From assembly GCF_020524005.1 (NCBI RefSeq), contig NZ_JAIVKK010000005.1, positions 186,001 to 250,000 of the forward strand: 64,000 nt of DNA, in the 5' to 3' direction. A model generated the notes under the pieces. That model searched no databases, had not been told where the DNA came from, and saw nothing but the letters and a program-made list of their open reading frames with translations. Source of the DNA: Microbulbifer aggregans. Lineage in GTDB: Bacteria > Pseudomonadota > Gammaproteobacteria > Pseudomonadales > Cellvibrionaceae. The position numbers and the translations under genes were made by a program. The first letter of the stretch is position 1. Each line of letters starts with the position of its first letter. Below are positions 27,723 to 37,067 of the stretch, one piece after another.

Positions 27723-28631
27723 TTGCGCACACCATCTCTCACGCTCAATATCATTGGTGCCGGCAGGCTGGGCAAAACCCTGGCACGCCTGTGGCAGGAG
27801 CAAGGGGTGTTCACGGTGGTGGGACTCTGTAATCGCAGCCACGAATCAACTCAGGCTGCCGCTGATTTTATTGGCGCAGGCGACGTATACAGCGACATCA
27901 TGTCGATGCCTGAGGCCGATTGCTGGCTGATCGCTACCGGCGATAGCGAGATAGCCTCATCCGCCCACAGGCTGGCCGAGCGATTCAGTGCCCGCGGAAG
28001 CCTGAAAAGTACCCGAGCAGAGAACCTACCCCTGATATTCCACTGCAGTGGCGCGCTACCCGCTGCCGCACTGAACGCCTGCCGCCCGGCAGCCATTGCC
28101 AGCGCACACCCGGTGCACAGCTTTGCCGATCCCGAGCGGTCACTAACAACACTGCAAGGCAGCACCGTAGCTCTGGAAGGCGACGATACAGGCACTCAGG
28201 TATTGCGCGGCGTATTCGCCATGCTTGGCTGCGACACACTGTCGCTCAGCCCGGAACAGAAACTGCTGTATCACACTGGCTCCGTCATGGCGTGTAACTA
28301 TTTAACGGTACTGCTCGACCTGAGCCTGCAAACACTGGCCGCCGCCGGGATCGATGAGCAGACTGCACGCAAACTTCTGGAACCGATCGTGACCCAGACC
28401 GTGCGCAACAATTTCGCCCTGGGCCCCGCCCACGCGCTCACAGGCCCAGTAGCTCGCGGAGATACTGAAACCGTCCAAAAACAATTGCAGGCCCTGCAAA
28501 AAACAGACAGGACCATCGCCGAGATCTATCGCCAGCTGGGCCTCGCCGGGGTTGAGCTCGCCCAGAAAACCGGTCTCAGCGATAACCAGGCCAATCAGCT
28601 GCAAAGCATTCTACGAGAACAGGCAAAGTGA
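27723..28631 (+). CDS. Rossmann-fold/DUF2520 oxidoreductase-like protein
   Basis: A 302-residue protein with an N-terminal NAD(P)-binding motif (IIGAGRLGKTL, residues 10-20) and a DUF2520-type C-terminal helical domain (LYHTGSVMACNYLTVLLDL). The architecture resembles ketopantoate-reductase or 6-phosphogluconate-dehydrogenase-like enzymes. The substrate is unknown. The start appears to be TTG directly after the pdxJ TAA; no upstream ATG is available, and the next downstream ATG would delete the Rossmann motif. The stop overlaps the following GTG. Confidence 0.85.
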   Translation: MRTPSLTLNIIGAGRLGKTLARLWQEQGVFTVVGLCNRSHESTQAAADFIGAGDVYSDIMSMPEADCWLIATGDSEIASSAHRLAERFSARGSLKSTRAENLPLIFHCSGALPAAALNACRPAAIASAHPVHSFADPERSLTTLQGSTVALEGDDTGTQVLRGVFAMLGCDTLSLSPEQKLLYHTGSVMACNYLTVLLDLSLQTLAAAGIDEQTARKLLEPIVTQTVRNNFALGPAHALTGPVARGDTETVQKQLQALQKTDRTIAEIYRQLGLAGVELAQKTGLSDNQANQLQSILREQAK

Positions 28632-29398
28632 CCGACTCCCCCGAATACCGCAAAAAACGTGCATTTTTTGACAGTCTGCTGACCATTTACGGCCGCAAGC
28701 CCGTATTGGAAGCATTGGAAGATAAAAGCCTTCCTGTACATAAACTACACCTTGCAGAAAGCAACAGAAAAGACCAGCTGATCAGCCGTATCGAAGCCAT
28801 CGCCAGCGAGCGCCAGATAGAAGTGGCCTACTGTGATCGCAAGAGCCTTTCGCGCATTTCCAAGAATTCAAAGCAGGACCAGGGAGTAGCACTCGATTTA
28901 GCGCTCCCCAAATACGGCAGCGCCGAGGCTTTTCTGCGCGACGAGACAGATGGTGCTTTCCAGCTACTGGCTTTGGACGGCATTACCAATCCGCAAAACC
29001 TAGGGATGATCATCCGCTCCGCCTGCGCTGGCGGCATCGATGGCATTATCCTGCCGCGCAAAGGCTGCGCACAGATTGACCCGCTGGTAATCAAAGCCAG
29101 TGTCGGCACTTTGTTCAAAACCCGCATCCTACGCTGTGACCGCCTTGCCCCGATCCTGGATGAGTTCGCTACCAAAGGAACCCAGGTAAACGCCCTCTCC
29201 TCCCATGCGAAAGACACGCTGCGCGATATTGATGACAAGCGCTCACATATATTTGTGTTGGGCAATGAAACCCAGGGTGTCAGCGAAGCGGTCAATCAGG
29301 CCTGTACCCACCGCTTGCGCATTCCCATGCAAAACGGGGTTGAAAGCCTGAATGTTGCGGTAACAGCCGCACTGATCTGCTTTCGCAATCAGCTCTAA
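28628..29398 (+). CDS. TrmH/SpoU-family RNA 2'-O-methyltransferase
   Basis: A 256-residue SPOUT methyltransferase with an N-terminal substrate-binding domain (LTIYGRKPVLEAL) and the three SpoU motifs: DGITNPQNLGMIIRSA, VLGNETQGVS and LNVAVTAALI. The target RNA cannot be read from sequence; RlmB-like 23S rRNA methylation is possible. The GTG start overlaps the stop of the DUF2520 gene. This closes a four-gene run (cyclophilin, pdxJ, DUF2520, SpoU) joined without gaps. Confidence 0.88.
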   Translation: MTDSPEYRKKRAFFDSLLTIYGRKPVLEALEDKSLPVHKLHLAESNRKDQLISRIEAIASERQIEVAYCDRKSLSRISKNSKQDQGVALDLALPKYGSAEAFLRDETDGAFQLLALDGITNPQNLGMIIRSACAGGIDGIILPRKGCAQIDPLVIKASVGTLFKTRILRCDRLAPILDEFATKGTQVNALSSHAKDTLRDIDDKRSHIFVLGNETQGVSEAVNQACTHRLRIPMQNGVESLNVAVTAALICFRNQL

Positions 29399-29766
29399 GC
29401 TAGCCAGACCAAATCAATAAACCGCTTTATTTACCTGTCGAATGTAATAGTAAATAAAGCGGTTCAAATATATAGCGCAAGTAAACCTACCTATATGTAC
29501 CAATTAAATCGATACCCATAAAAATTAATAACGCACATAACACCTGCGTACCAATAAATTAAAGTTCGACTTAGCTCATACACAACCAAACCTACGCCGT
29601 AATACGCCACCCCACTACAAACAACAGCCCTCCGCGTAAATCCAGCCCCAAAACAACCTTAAGATCAGAGCAATAAATTATTACTACTGCGATACCTTTT
29701 ATATTCCGAAAACTCCTATAGAATCCACACCAACAATTTATGTTAAATGCGATAAGGAATGTCGAC
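29399..29766. other. AT-rich intergenic region before the two unknown genes
   Basis: This 368-bp stretch is clearly AT-richer than its surroundings. It holds a 15-bp stem (AACCGCTTTATTTAC at 29420-29434, complement at 29450-29464) with a 15-nt loop that may terminate the SpoU operon, and a TATAGAAT -10-like box near 29718. No convincing ORF lies in it. Confidence 0.55.
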
Positions 29767-30846
29767 ATGAAAACAGCTTTAAGCGGCGCACCCAAGATTA
29801 ATTTTAAGCGCTTCGTTTACTTCTCCCCCGTAACCAAAGGCAAGGAAGGCCGCCAGGTATTAATCGACCCCCAGTTGCTCCCCAAGTTTTTGTCCCTGGT
29901 AAATGTCGGTCACACAAGCGGGCAAAGTGTGGTAAGCAAAATTGAACAGCTGCGCGCTATTGGCGGCGGAATAAGAAGCCACCAGCACCTCAACAATGCC
30001 ATGCTACACATGGATAAAATCGAAAACCTTGAGGTTTACTACAAAATAGTCCAGCAAAGTGGCGACAACAGCTTACATCCTGGGGTTTACATTACCGACA
30101 TCAACAATAGTTCCGAAGCCAATGGCAGTCTGCCAGGGATTTACAACGTGATACCGGGCCATTCCCCCAAGTTCACACAGGATACATTTTTTGAGTATGA
30201 CCAAGCGGCTATAGGCTCTGCAAAAAGCTCCCAAGAACTCTATGACTTGGCTGAGCCTTGGGTCGACAAAGGACAACATGGGGAAAGCTGCAAATTATCA
30301 CTTTTCTATATACCAGAGGCTCTGGCCAATGGATTTGGTTGCTGGATAACTCCCGAGCAAAAAACCTTTGATTCGGAAAAAGCGTCTATCAATTTAGCCA
30401 AAACTTTGGAAACGACGCAGAAATATCGTATATCGGTAAAAAAAGGCACTGGTGCACGGCTGCGAATTGTGGGTGACGGCAGCAAGCTGCTGGCCCGAGC
30501 ACTTGAATTAACAAAAGGACATATGGACAAACTGGAGTTTCAGTTTATCGACCCCACCGTGGATCTACCGCCGGTACTTGCAAAATTACAACGTGTCAGC
30601 GCCAGCCTCAACTCCCGCTCAATTATAAGTACTTCCCGTAAGAGCCAGCTAAGCCTGGCCACAACTCTGCACAAAGTACAGACCCAACTAAGCACTATGG
30701 GTCGCAATGATGATGCCAAACAGCTCCAAGGTGACATGGCAAACAGCCTGGCCGCCCTGCGCTTGGGCAATGCGCAAGTACACCATCAGAATGCCTACTT
30801 CCTTAATGCAGTAACTCAGGCCAATAAACTCGGGAAGTGGGGCTGA
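29767..30846 (+). CDS. Unrecognised protein, first gene of a coupled pair
   Basis: A 359-residue protein I do not recognise. There is no signal peptide or membrane segment. The N-terminal third is basic and mixed alpha/beta (NFKRFVYFSPVTKGKEGRQ), the middle has a Gly/Pro-rich stretch (GSLPGIYNVIPGHSPKF), then a lysine-rich KYRISVKKGTGARLRIVGDG segment, and the last 90 residues look helical and polar. The ATG at 29767 has AAGGA upstream and is preferred over TTG 29740. The gene is AT-richer than its neighbours, and its stop overlaps the next start (TGATG). It could be acquired DNA. Confidence 0.7.
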   Translation: MKTALSGAPKINFKRFVYFSPVTKGKEGRQVLIDPQLLPKFLSLVNVGHTSGQSVVSKIEQLRAIGGGIRSHQHLNNAMLHMDKIENLEVYYKIVQQSGDNSLHPGVYITDINNSSEANGSLPGIYNVIPGHSPKFTQDTFFEYDQAAIGSAKSSQELYDLAEPWVDKGQHGESCKLSLFYIPEALANGFGCWITPEQKTFDSEKASINLAKTLETTQKYRISVKKGTGARLRIVGDGSKLLARALELTKGHMDKLEFQFIDPTVDLPPVLAKLQRVSASLNSRSIISTSRKSQLSLATTLHKVQTQLSTMGRNDDAKQLQGDMANSLAALRLGNAQVHHQNAYFLNAVTQANKLGKWG

Positions 30847-31616
30847 TGAACAGGGAAGAAAAACTCATACAGAGCCTCCATGATCCCTTTGAGGAGGCAT
30901 CGCTGCAACAGTTCGACCTTTCAGGTAGCGACTTATGGATACCGATCCCGATTTACCACAGGCCACCCAGAACCGCCTCTGCAACCATCGACATTTTTAA
31001 CCCGAGCGACCTACCCGAGGGGTCAGCGGAAGGTTATCGCCGCTTAAATCTGTTAGTGACTCGCTGGGCTTATCATTATGTGCGCGCCTCCTACCCGGGT
31101 GAAGCACTCCCCGGCGCAATCAACTTACGAGTTATGCTTACCCACGATGTCGAACCATTTTATTCTGGAAATTTACTGGACCCCCAGGTTTTGCGTAACT
31201 GCTTGATTTATCGAGGCCAAGTATCAGAGAAACTCTGGATGGATTCTGCCGTAGATGCAGCCAAGTTTTTGGGGAAACCAGTTCCCACTAAATCAGGTTA
31301 TATTTACCCCTGCCATGATAGCGATTTTAGTGAAGTCGAAATAAACGGAGTGCTATTTCAGCGGTCAATAGTCGGCGACGGCGATGTGGGATTACTAGTA
31401 TGCGAGTACCACCTCGCGATTTCGCCAGAGCATTACCTTATGTTCCGCTTAAGCCCCGATGGCTTCCTCAAAGAAGACGGCTTCGGCGACACCAAGCAGG
31501 AGCGCCAGCTATTCGCCAACCAGCTCGCTGACGATGCAATGCGCAGAATCCGCTTTATGCCATCGCCTCAACTGCAGGAGCAAATGCAGCAGCTTCAAAA
31601 GGCGCAAACCGCTTAA
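30846..31616 (+). CDS. Unrecognised protein, second gene of a coupled pair
   Basis: A 256-residue soluble, acidic protein that I do not recognise, translationally coupled to the previous gene (ATG inside TGATG; GTG 30837 is a weaker option). Features: LWIPIPIYHRPPR near the N-terminus, a YHYVRASYPGEALPGAINL segment, repeated aromatic/Asp motifs (YPCHDSDFSEVEINGVLF), and a Gln-rich helical C-terminus (LQEQMQQLQKAQ). No membrane segment is visible. The tight coupling suggests the two products act together, for example as partners in a complex. Confidence 0.7.
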   Translation: MNREEKLIQSLHDPFEEASLQQFDLSGSDLWIPIPIYHRPPRTASATIDIFNPSDLPEGSAEGYRRLNLLVTRWAYHYVRASYPGEALPGAINLRVMLTHDVEPFYSGNLLDPQVLRNCLIYRGQVSEKLWMDSAVDAAKFLGKPVPTKSGYIYPCHDSDFSEVEINGVLFQRSIVGDGDVGLLVCEYHLAISPEHYLMFRLSPDGFLKEDGFGDTKQERQLFANQLADDAMRRIRFMPSPQLQEQMQQLQKAQTA

Positions 31617-31871
31617 ACCAGGGCGGCGCGCTTTATTGCTCCCAACCCGCTACGCGGGCCCGGGAGCATGTTACCGCCATTTTGCGGCAACTCCCGCCAA
31701 TCGTGCCGGTATTCACTGGCAAAGTCGCAGCGATCAACTAAACAGTATGCTGTAACGCTGTTTTCGACTATCTCGCCAATATTGCACCCGACACCCAGGC
31801 ATACAGAGAACAGCATTCTCCATATTAATAATCTGCCCAGTGCGGGAACAATAACGTCAAGGAAGGCTTCT

Positions 31872-32975
31872 ATGCGACCAAGCAAACTACTGGGGATTAC
31901 CCTTGCCACCACTCTGGCCGCCAGTGCGCAGGTGCAGGCCCAGGAAGATCGGTATATCGATATCATGCCCTTTTTAAGCCGGGTAGATAAAGATCGACTC
32001 ACCGAGCGCCAGGCCTGGGGGGCGCGCAGCGCTTTCGGTTGGGGGTGGACCGGCAACTGGTTCTCAGAAGTACAGCTGTTCGGTGCCCAGCTCGAGAGCG
32101 AGGAGTATCGCACCTTCGACTACCTAGGCCCCGGCCCCGCTCCAGCGAACCCCTACCTGCCCAGCGGCGACATCGAACTCTCGGGGCTCGGCTTCGACAT
32201 GGTTTACAGCTTCGCTGGCCGCAATGGGTACTCTCCCTATGTACTCGGCGGCATCGGCGCCTCCCATAACAACTACAAAAAGAAGTATCCCTATGTCGGG
32301 GAAGACGAAACCAATGCTTTCTTTAATGTTGCCGCCGGTATAACTACCGGCGCCATCAGTGCCAACGGCCTGAAAGTACGTGCCGAGGTACGCTACCTGC
32401 GCGACTACTTTGCCAGCGATATGAGTGACTGGCAGTTTGGCGTGGGCATCAGCATTCCCCTCAACTGCCCGCCGGTTGCGACGCCGGTATATGCAGAGCC
32501 CCCCAAAGAGCCCGAAGAGGAAAAACCCGAGATTGTTAACACAGACGGCGATGCGGATGGGGTGCTGGATCGCAATGACCGCTGCCCGGGCACCCTCCCC
32601 GGCGCAGAAGTCGATAGTGACGGGTGTGTTGCCGCCAACCAGGCTATCACTCTGGAAAACATTCAGTTCGAATTCAATTCGGCCAATCTGACTCCCGGGG
32701 CAAAATCCGCGCTCAATGACGTTGTTCAATCACTGCGCAACCAGCCAAATAGCCAGGTTGAGGTGGCGGGACATACAGACAGCCGCGGCAATGACGACTA
32801 CAACCTGCGCCTGTCGCGCCAACGGGCAAATTCCGTCCGTACCTATCTGGTAAATAATGGCGTCAATGCCAACCGAATCAGTGCGCAGGGTTATGGGGAA
32901 ACGCAGCCTGTCGCCAGCAATGCATCCGACACCGGCCGCGCACAGAACCGAAGAGTCGAAATGCGCTTCCGCTAA
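31872..32975 (+). CDS. OmpA-family outer-membrane protein
   Basis: A 367-residue protein: signal peptide (SKLLGITLATTLAASAQVQA), an N-terminal beta-barrel of about 180 residues with aromatic strand ends (ALGWGWTG-like, VYSFAGRNGYSPYVLGG), a proline/glutamate hinge (PPKEPEEEKPE), a thrombospondin-3-like calcium repeat (TDGDADGVLDRNDRCPG) and the OmpA peptidoglycan-binding domain (VEVAGHTDSRGNDDYNLRLS, ISAQGYGETQP, NRRVEMRF). The ATG at 31872 has GGAAGG nearby. It tethers the outer membrane to peptidoglycan. Confidence 0.93.
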   Translation: MRPSKLLGITLATTLAASAQVQAQEDRYIDIMPFLSRVDKDRLTERQAWGARSAFGWGWTGNWFSEVQLFGAQLESEEYRTFDYLGPGPAPANPYLPSGDIELSGLGFDMVYSFAGRNGYSPYVLGGIGASHNNYKKKYPYVGEDETNAFFNVAAGITTGAISANGLKVRAEVRYLRDYFASDMSDWQFGVGISIPLNCPPVATPVYAEPPKEPEEEKPEIVNTDGDADGVLDRNDRCPGTLPGAEVDSDGCVAANQAITLENIQFEFNSANLTPGAKSALNDVVQSLRNQPNSQVEVAGHTDSRGNDDYNLRLSRQRANSVRTYLVNNGVNANRISAQGYGETQPVASNASDTGRAQNRRVEMRFR

Positions 32976-33429
32976 TCGGATAAAGTGCCACACCTGCCCC
33001 TGTTAGCACAAAACCCGGCAATCGCCGGGTTTTTTTATACACAATCCACAGATTCTGTGGATATCTCTGTGAGCAACTGCCGGGAAAACGCCGCCAGGGC
33101 GCATGACTACGTTGTAACCTTATTGTGAAGAAAATTTAACCAATTGAAATTTTCGATCAAAATCAACTAGTTACAATTAACTTCAAATCAGTATTGACAA
33201 ATTTCGAAGCTAACTTCAACAGCCATCAGGGTTAACCATGGCTGTGGAAAGCTTTTTTGAATTAGCCCTTTGTGGCCAACCGTATCCGTCGCCAAGCGGG
33301 CGGAAGCCGGCGTCATACGTGTTGCGTACAGCAACAGGTCGATGAAAATCATCAGTCACACAAGGCGGCCCGGAGGCGATACGCCAAATCCGTGGACTGT
33401 TGTATCGATATCCGGGCAGAGCAGATAGA
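32976..33429. other. Convergent intergenic region ompA-like / fbpC
   Basis: A 454-bp gap. Besides the terminator it contains a palindrome ATCCACAGA-TTC-TGTGGAT at 33044-33062 and an AT-rich block with TTGACA at 33194. Short ORFs exist on both strands but lack Shine-Dalgarno signals and family features, so I see no gene. Confidence 0.5.
33009..33034 (+). terminator. Terminator after the ompA-like gene
   Basis: AAACCCGGC / GCCGGGTTT closes a short loop and is followed by a run of seven T, 35 bp after the stop. Confidence 0.88.
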
Positions 33430-34443
33430 TCAGGCAGACTGAGAAAAAGCCGCCAGGGGGTGGGTGGTGGTAATTGCCAGCTGGACTCGGTCACCGGGCT
33501 CCGCCCTCACCTCGTGACTGACCCGGACCTTGAGCTGTGCGCCTGCATCCGTACTTACCGCGTACAGGCGTGAGCAACCCTCATAGCGCACCCAGTCAAT
33601 CACGCCATTGCCGGTACCTAGTGGCGTCAATGACAAGTCATCCGGACGCAATAAAAGATCAACGTCCCCATTGGCAGCATCTATCGATATCCCCGGCGCA
33701 GGGCCAAGAACCGTCGACACCTGATCCTTTTCCAGATATCCCGGCAAAAAGCTCGCCTCGCCCAAAAACTGGGCTACAAACTTGCTCGCCGGTTCCGCAA
33801 AGCACTTTTCCGGCGTATCCAACTGCTCAAGCTCCCCGCCATTGAGAATACCGACACGGTCACCCACCGACAGCGCTTCTTCCTGGTCGTGGGTTACCCA
33901 TATGGCCGGTACGCCAGCAGACTTCAGTGCTTCACGGATCTCCCAACGCAAGCTGTCCTTCAGCGCTGCATCGAGGTTAGAAAGGGGCTCATCCAGCAAA
34001 ATAAATGACGGCTCATGGGCAAGAGTGCGCGCCAACGCCACACGCTGCTTCTGTCCACCAGAAAGGCGGCCCGGCCGCGCGTGCCGCAAATGATCCAGCC
34101 CAAGCAAGTTGAGCCAGTGATCCGCCAATCTGGTCTCTGTCAAACGGAAGCACACATTCTGCTCGACGGTAAGATGGGGAAAGAGAGCAAAGTCCTGGAA
34201 CACCATGCCGACCCTGCGCTTTTCCGGGGGCACGATATTGCTCGGCGTTGAGCGCCAGGTGTCGAACTGGATCTCCCCTTCGGTAATGGGTATCAGGCCG
34301 GCCAGCGCTTGTAGAATGGTCGTTTTACCACAGCCGGTAGGCCCGACCAGCATCAGGATTTCATCTTCCGCCAATGCGAAATTCAATTGCTGCACCACCG
34401 GAGCGGCGCCGTAATTTACAGAGAGATTGCTAACCTTCAGCAT
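33430..34443 (-). CDS. fbpC: Ferric iron ABC transporter ATP-binding protein
   Basis: A 337-residue ABC ATPase with Walker A GPTGCGKTT (about 34-42), signature LSGGQKQRVALARTL, Walker B FILLDEPLSNLD and H-loop WVTHDQEEAL, plus an extra C-terminal regulatory domain as in FbpC. It energises uptake through the fused permease encoded immediately upstream; its ATG overlaps the permease stop. It is the last gene of the operon from the Fur-controlled promoter at 37921-37949. Confidence 0.93.
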   Translation of the reverse strand: MLKVSNLSVNYGAAPVVQQLNFALAEDEILMLVGPTGCGKTTILQALAGLIPITEGEIQFDTWRSTPSNIVPPEKRRVGMVFQDFALFPHLTVEQNVCFRLTETRLADHWLNLLGLDHLRHARPGRLSGGQKQRVALARTLAHEPSFILLDEPLSNLDAALKDSLRWEIREALKSAGVPAIWVTHDQEEALSVGDRVGILNGGELEQLDTPEKCFAEPASKFVAQFLGEASFLPGYLEKDQVSTVLGPAPGISIDAANGDVDLLLRPDDLSLTPLGTGNGVIDWVRYEGCSRLYAVSTDAGAQLKVRVSHEVRAEPGDRVQLAITTTHPLAAFSQSA

Positions 34444-35990
34444 CAGGAATGGTGGTTCTCGGTAACATCAAATTCAGCCCGACGCTCGCCGGACAGCATC
34501 AGCGCCAACCCCAGTGCGGACATCAAGACCAGCAACAGACCGGGAATGGCAGCGCGGCCAAAATACCCCGCTTCATATACTCTCCACAAGTACGTAGCCA
34601 GAGTTTCGAAACCGGTGGGGCCGAGCATCAATGTGGCGGGGAGCTCGCGCATTGCCTCAAGAAACACCAGGGCAGCGCCCGCAACCATTCCCCGCAGGGT
34701 AAGAGGCAGCGTGATTCGCTGAAAAGCTTCCCTCGGGCCAGCCCCAAGCACCCGCGCCGCTTTTACCAGGCTCGGATCCAAACCCTCCGCAGTGGAGCGC
34801 ACAGATCCTACCGCCAGTGGCAGGAAGCGCAACACATAGGCAAGCACCAGCAATCCCAGGGTCTGATAAAGGAAGGGCAGCTGAAGCCCGAGGTAGACCA
34901 GCGCAGTACCCATCACAATCCCCGGGACACCGAACCCGAAGTAGGTTACCCGCTCCAACAACTTTCCGAAGCGGCCGGCGATCGCGGCATGTGCAACCGG
35001 GATCGCCAGTATCACGGCAAAAATCGCTGCCAGAAAAGAGGCATGGGCAGAATTCCAGGCGTAGCTGAACTGAAAACCACCGGTGCCCTCCCGCACCAGC
35101 CAGATGCCAAACACCAACAATGGCAGAACGATAGCGAGCAGAATCACCGGTGCTACCGCCACGGCCACAAGCAGTCTCTGCCCGAGTCCCGGCCAAAGCA
35201 GCAGATGCCTGCCAGGCTTTTCGTGGCTGCCTCGCACCCGGGATTCCAGAAACAATACCAGGCCGACTATCACCAGCAACTGGAGCGATAACATAGCCGC
35301 CTGGCTGAGGCCAAACGCGTTGTACTCTACGAAAATCACTCGGGTGAACGTGTCCAACCGCATAATGGCCGGCGTGCCGAAATCTGACAGGGTATAGAGC
35401 GCGACCAGCAATGCGCCGGCGGCGATACCGGTCGCCACGCGTGGCAGTACCACCCGCCACAAGCTCGCAGCCAGCGTCATCCCGAGGGTACGCGCAGCAT
35501 TCACCAGGCTGGCATCGAGACTCAGAAGAGACGCGCGGGTTGTAAGCATTACAAACGGGTAGGAATACAAGGTCATGACCAAGGTAGCGCCGGCCAGACC
35601 ATCTACTGCGGGCAACGGAAGCCCCAGCAGATTTTCCAGCTCCCCGCCCCGCCCGAACGCCGCATAAAGGGTAAAAGCGCCGATATAACTGGGGATTGCC
35701 AGGGGAGCAGCAAGAATCACCAGCCACAGTCTGCGCCAGGGCAATTGTACATAGGCAGTGATTAAGGCAAGCGGCACACCAATTACCACTGAGCCGATCA
35801 CAGTAAAGACCATCAACAACAGAGTATTGGTCAGCACTTTTAAATTGTGCGCATCGAACAATTGCGCTTCGTCAGTCGCCAGCCCAATCAGCACGCCGAC
35901 AGGTACCAGGGCCAGCAGCGCAATGACCAGCGCAAACGGATATGACCGGGGCCAGTCTCTAAGCAGCCCGGAAGTGAATGACGGCATCAT
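34443..35990 (-). CDS. fbpB: Ferric iron ABC transporter permease, two fused permease domains
   Basis: A 515-residue polytopic membrane protein with about 12 segments and two BPD-transporter domains in tandem. Each has an EAA loop for ATPase contact: AARTLGMTLAASLWRVVLP in the first half and AARVLGAGPREAFQRITLP in the second. This duplication is typical of FbpB/ThiP-like importers. Start at 35990 (two ATGs in a row); it overlaps the fbpA stop by 4 bp and the fbpC start by 1 bp. Confidence 0.93.
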   Translation of the reverse strand: MMPSFTSGLLRDWPRSYPFALVIALLALVPVGVLIGLATDEAQLFDAHNLKVLTNTLLLMVFTVIGSVVIGVPLALITAYVQLPWRRLWLVILAAPLAIPSYIGAFTLYAAFGRGGELENLLGLPLPAVDGLAGATLVMTLYSYPFVMLTTRASLLSLDASLVNAARTLGMTLAASLWRVVLPRVATGIAAGALLVALYTLSDFGTPAIMRLDTFTRVIFVEYNAFGLSQAAMLSLQLLVIVGLVLFLESRVRGSHEKPGRHLLLWPGLGQRLLVAVAVAPVILLAIVLPLLVFGIWLVREGTGGFQFSYAWNSAHASFLAAIFAVILAIPVAHAAIAGRFGKLLERVTYFGFGVPGIVMGTALVYLGLQLPFLYQTLGLLVLAYVLRFLPLAVGSVRSTAEGLDPSLVKAARVLGAGPREAFQRITLPLTLRGMVAGAALVFLEAMRELPATLMLGPTGFETLATYLWRVYEAGYFGRAAIPGLLLVLMSALGLALMLSGERRAEFDVTENHHS

Positions 35991-37024
35991 AAAATGCCAG
36001 CATTGCGCATCAGGTTCAGTGTTGGGCGCAGGTCCGCCAGCTGAGTCAGATCCACTTTCGGCGGCGATATGGAGCTGAGAGGCGGAAGTCCAGCAGGAGG
36101 CTGTACGCCATTGACCAGGGGTATCTCGTACGCTTCCTGGGCCAGGTATGACTGCACCTCACGGGTAAGCAGATACCGGATAAAGTTGATCGGCAGATCA
36201 CCTTCTGAAAGCGCCAGAATACCCGAGGCATTCACCAGGCAGCCCGCATCATTGTTAGTAAACGCCAGGGCGACCTTGGCATCCGGCTTGCCGGATTTCA
36301 AACGCAGGGTGTAGTAGTGGTTGGCAAAGCCCACATCCACTTCCCCCCGTTCAACTCCCATTACAACTCCCAGCTCACCGGCGTAGCTTTTCGCCCGCTT
36401 GCTGATTGCACGCAACCAGTCTGCCGTTGCCTTATCGCCCTCAAGTAAGCGCATGGCGGTAATAAAAGATTGGAAAGAGGCGTAGGCCGGAGCCCAGCCA
36501 ATAGCGAGATCACTGTCTGCCAGCGCCATTACACTGTCGGGAATACGGTCGGGTGTCACGCGCTCGGTGTTATAGGGCAGCGTGCGAATGCGACCGGTGA
36601 CCGGCGCCCATTGCGGATACTGAAAGCCGGATTTCAACTGGCCGGTCAGATCGGCTGGCAATGGCCGCGCAAGGCCGGCATCAGCCACCAGGCCGATAGC
36701 ACCGGAGTCGACCGCCCAGAACACATCGGCGCGACGCACACCGGCTTTGGCCTCGGCCACAATGGTATTGGCCAATGCTGCGGTTACACCGCGACGGACC
36801 TGAAGGTTCAACTTGGGATTACGTTTTTTAATCGCTTCAAGAACGTTTTCGTAGAGCCCACCTTCACCGCGCCCGAGATACAGCGTCAGATCCCCCTCGA
36901 GAGGCGGCAACTGATCTACCGATAATGCGCTGTTACCCGCTGCAAGGCTACGGCTGACAGAAAACGGCAGGCACCCGATAGCGCCTGCCGCGGCGAGACT
37001 GTGTAAAAAGGCTCTACGCTGCAC
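35987..37024 (-). CDS. fbpA: Periplasmic ferric iron-binding protein
   Basis: A 345-residue solute-binding protein with a twin-arginine-like signal (MQRRAFLHSLAAAGAIGC). The mature part has the FbpA-type opening LTLYLGRGEGGLYENVLEAI, the hinge LPYNTERVTPDRIPDS and an ANHYYTLRL segment whose tyrosine pair corresponds to the Fe(III) ligands of FbpA. The start is GTG with AAGGA 6-7 nt upstream. The expected substrate is Fe(III), consistent with the Fur site at the operon head. Confidence 0.92.
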   Translation of the reverse strand: MQRRAFLHSLAAAGAIGCLPFSVSRSLAAGNSALSVDQLPPLEGDLTLYLGRGEGGLYENVLEAIKKRNPKLNLQVRRGVTAALANTIVAEAKAGVRRADVFWAVDSGAIGLVADAGLARPLPADLTGQLKSGFQYPQWAPVTGRIRTLPYNTERVTPDRIPDSVMALADSDLAIGWAPAYASFQSFITAMRLLEGDKATADWLRAISKRAKSYAGELGVVMGVERGEVDVGFANHYYTLRLKSGKPDAKVALAFTNNDAGCLVNASGILALSEGDLPINFIRYLLTREVQSYLAQEAYEIPLVNGVQPPAGLPPLSSISPPKVDLTQLADLRPTLNLMRNAGIL

Positions 37025-37067
37025 TTATTGTCCTTGTTGAGTACTACAAGCTGATCCGATACAGGGT

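Noticed and set aside
33044..33062. ATCCACAGA-TTC-TGTGGAT palindrome resembling DnaA-box halves
   Set aside because: A single palindrome without clustered boxes or neighbouring replication genes is not evidence of an origin.
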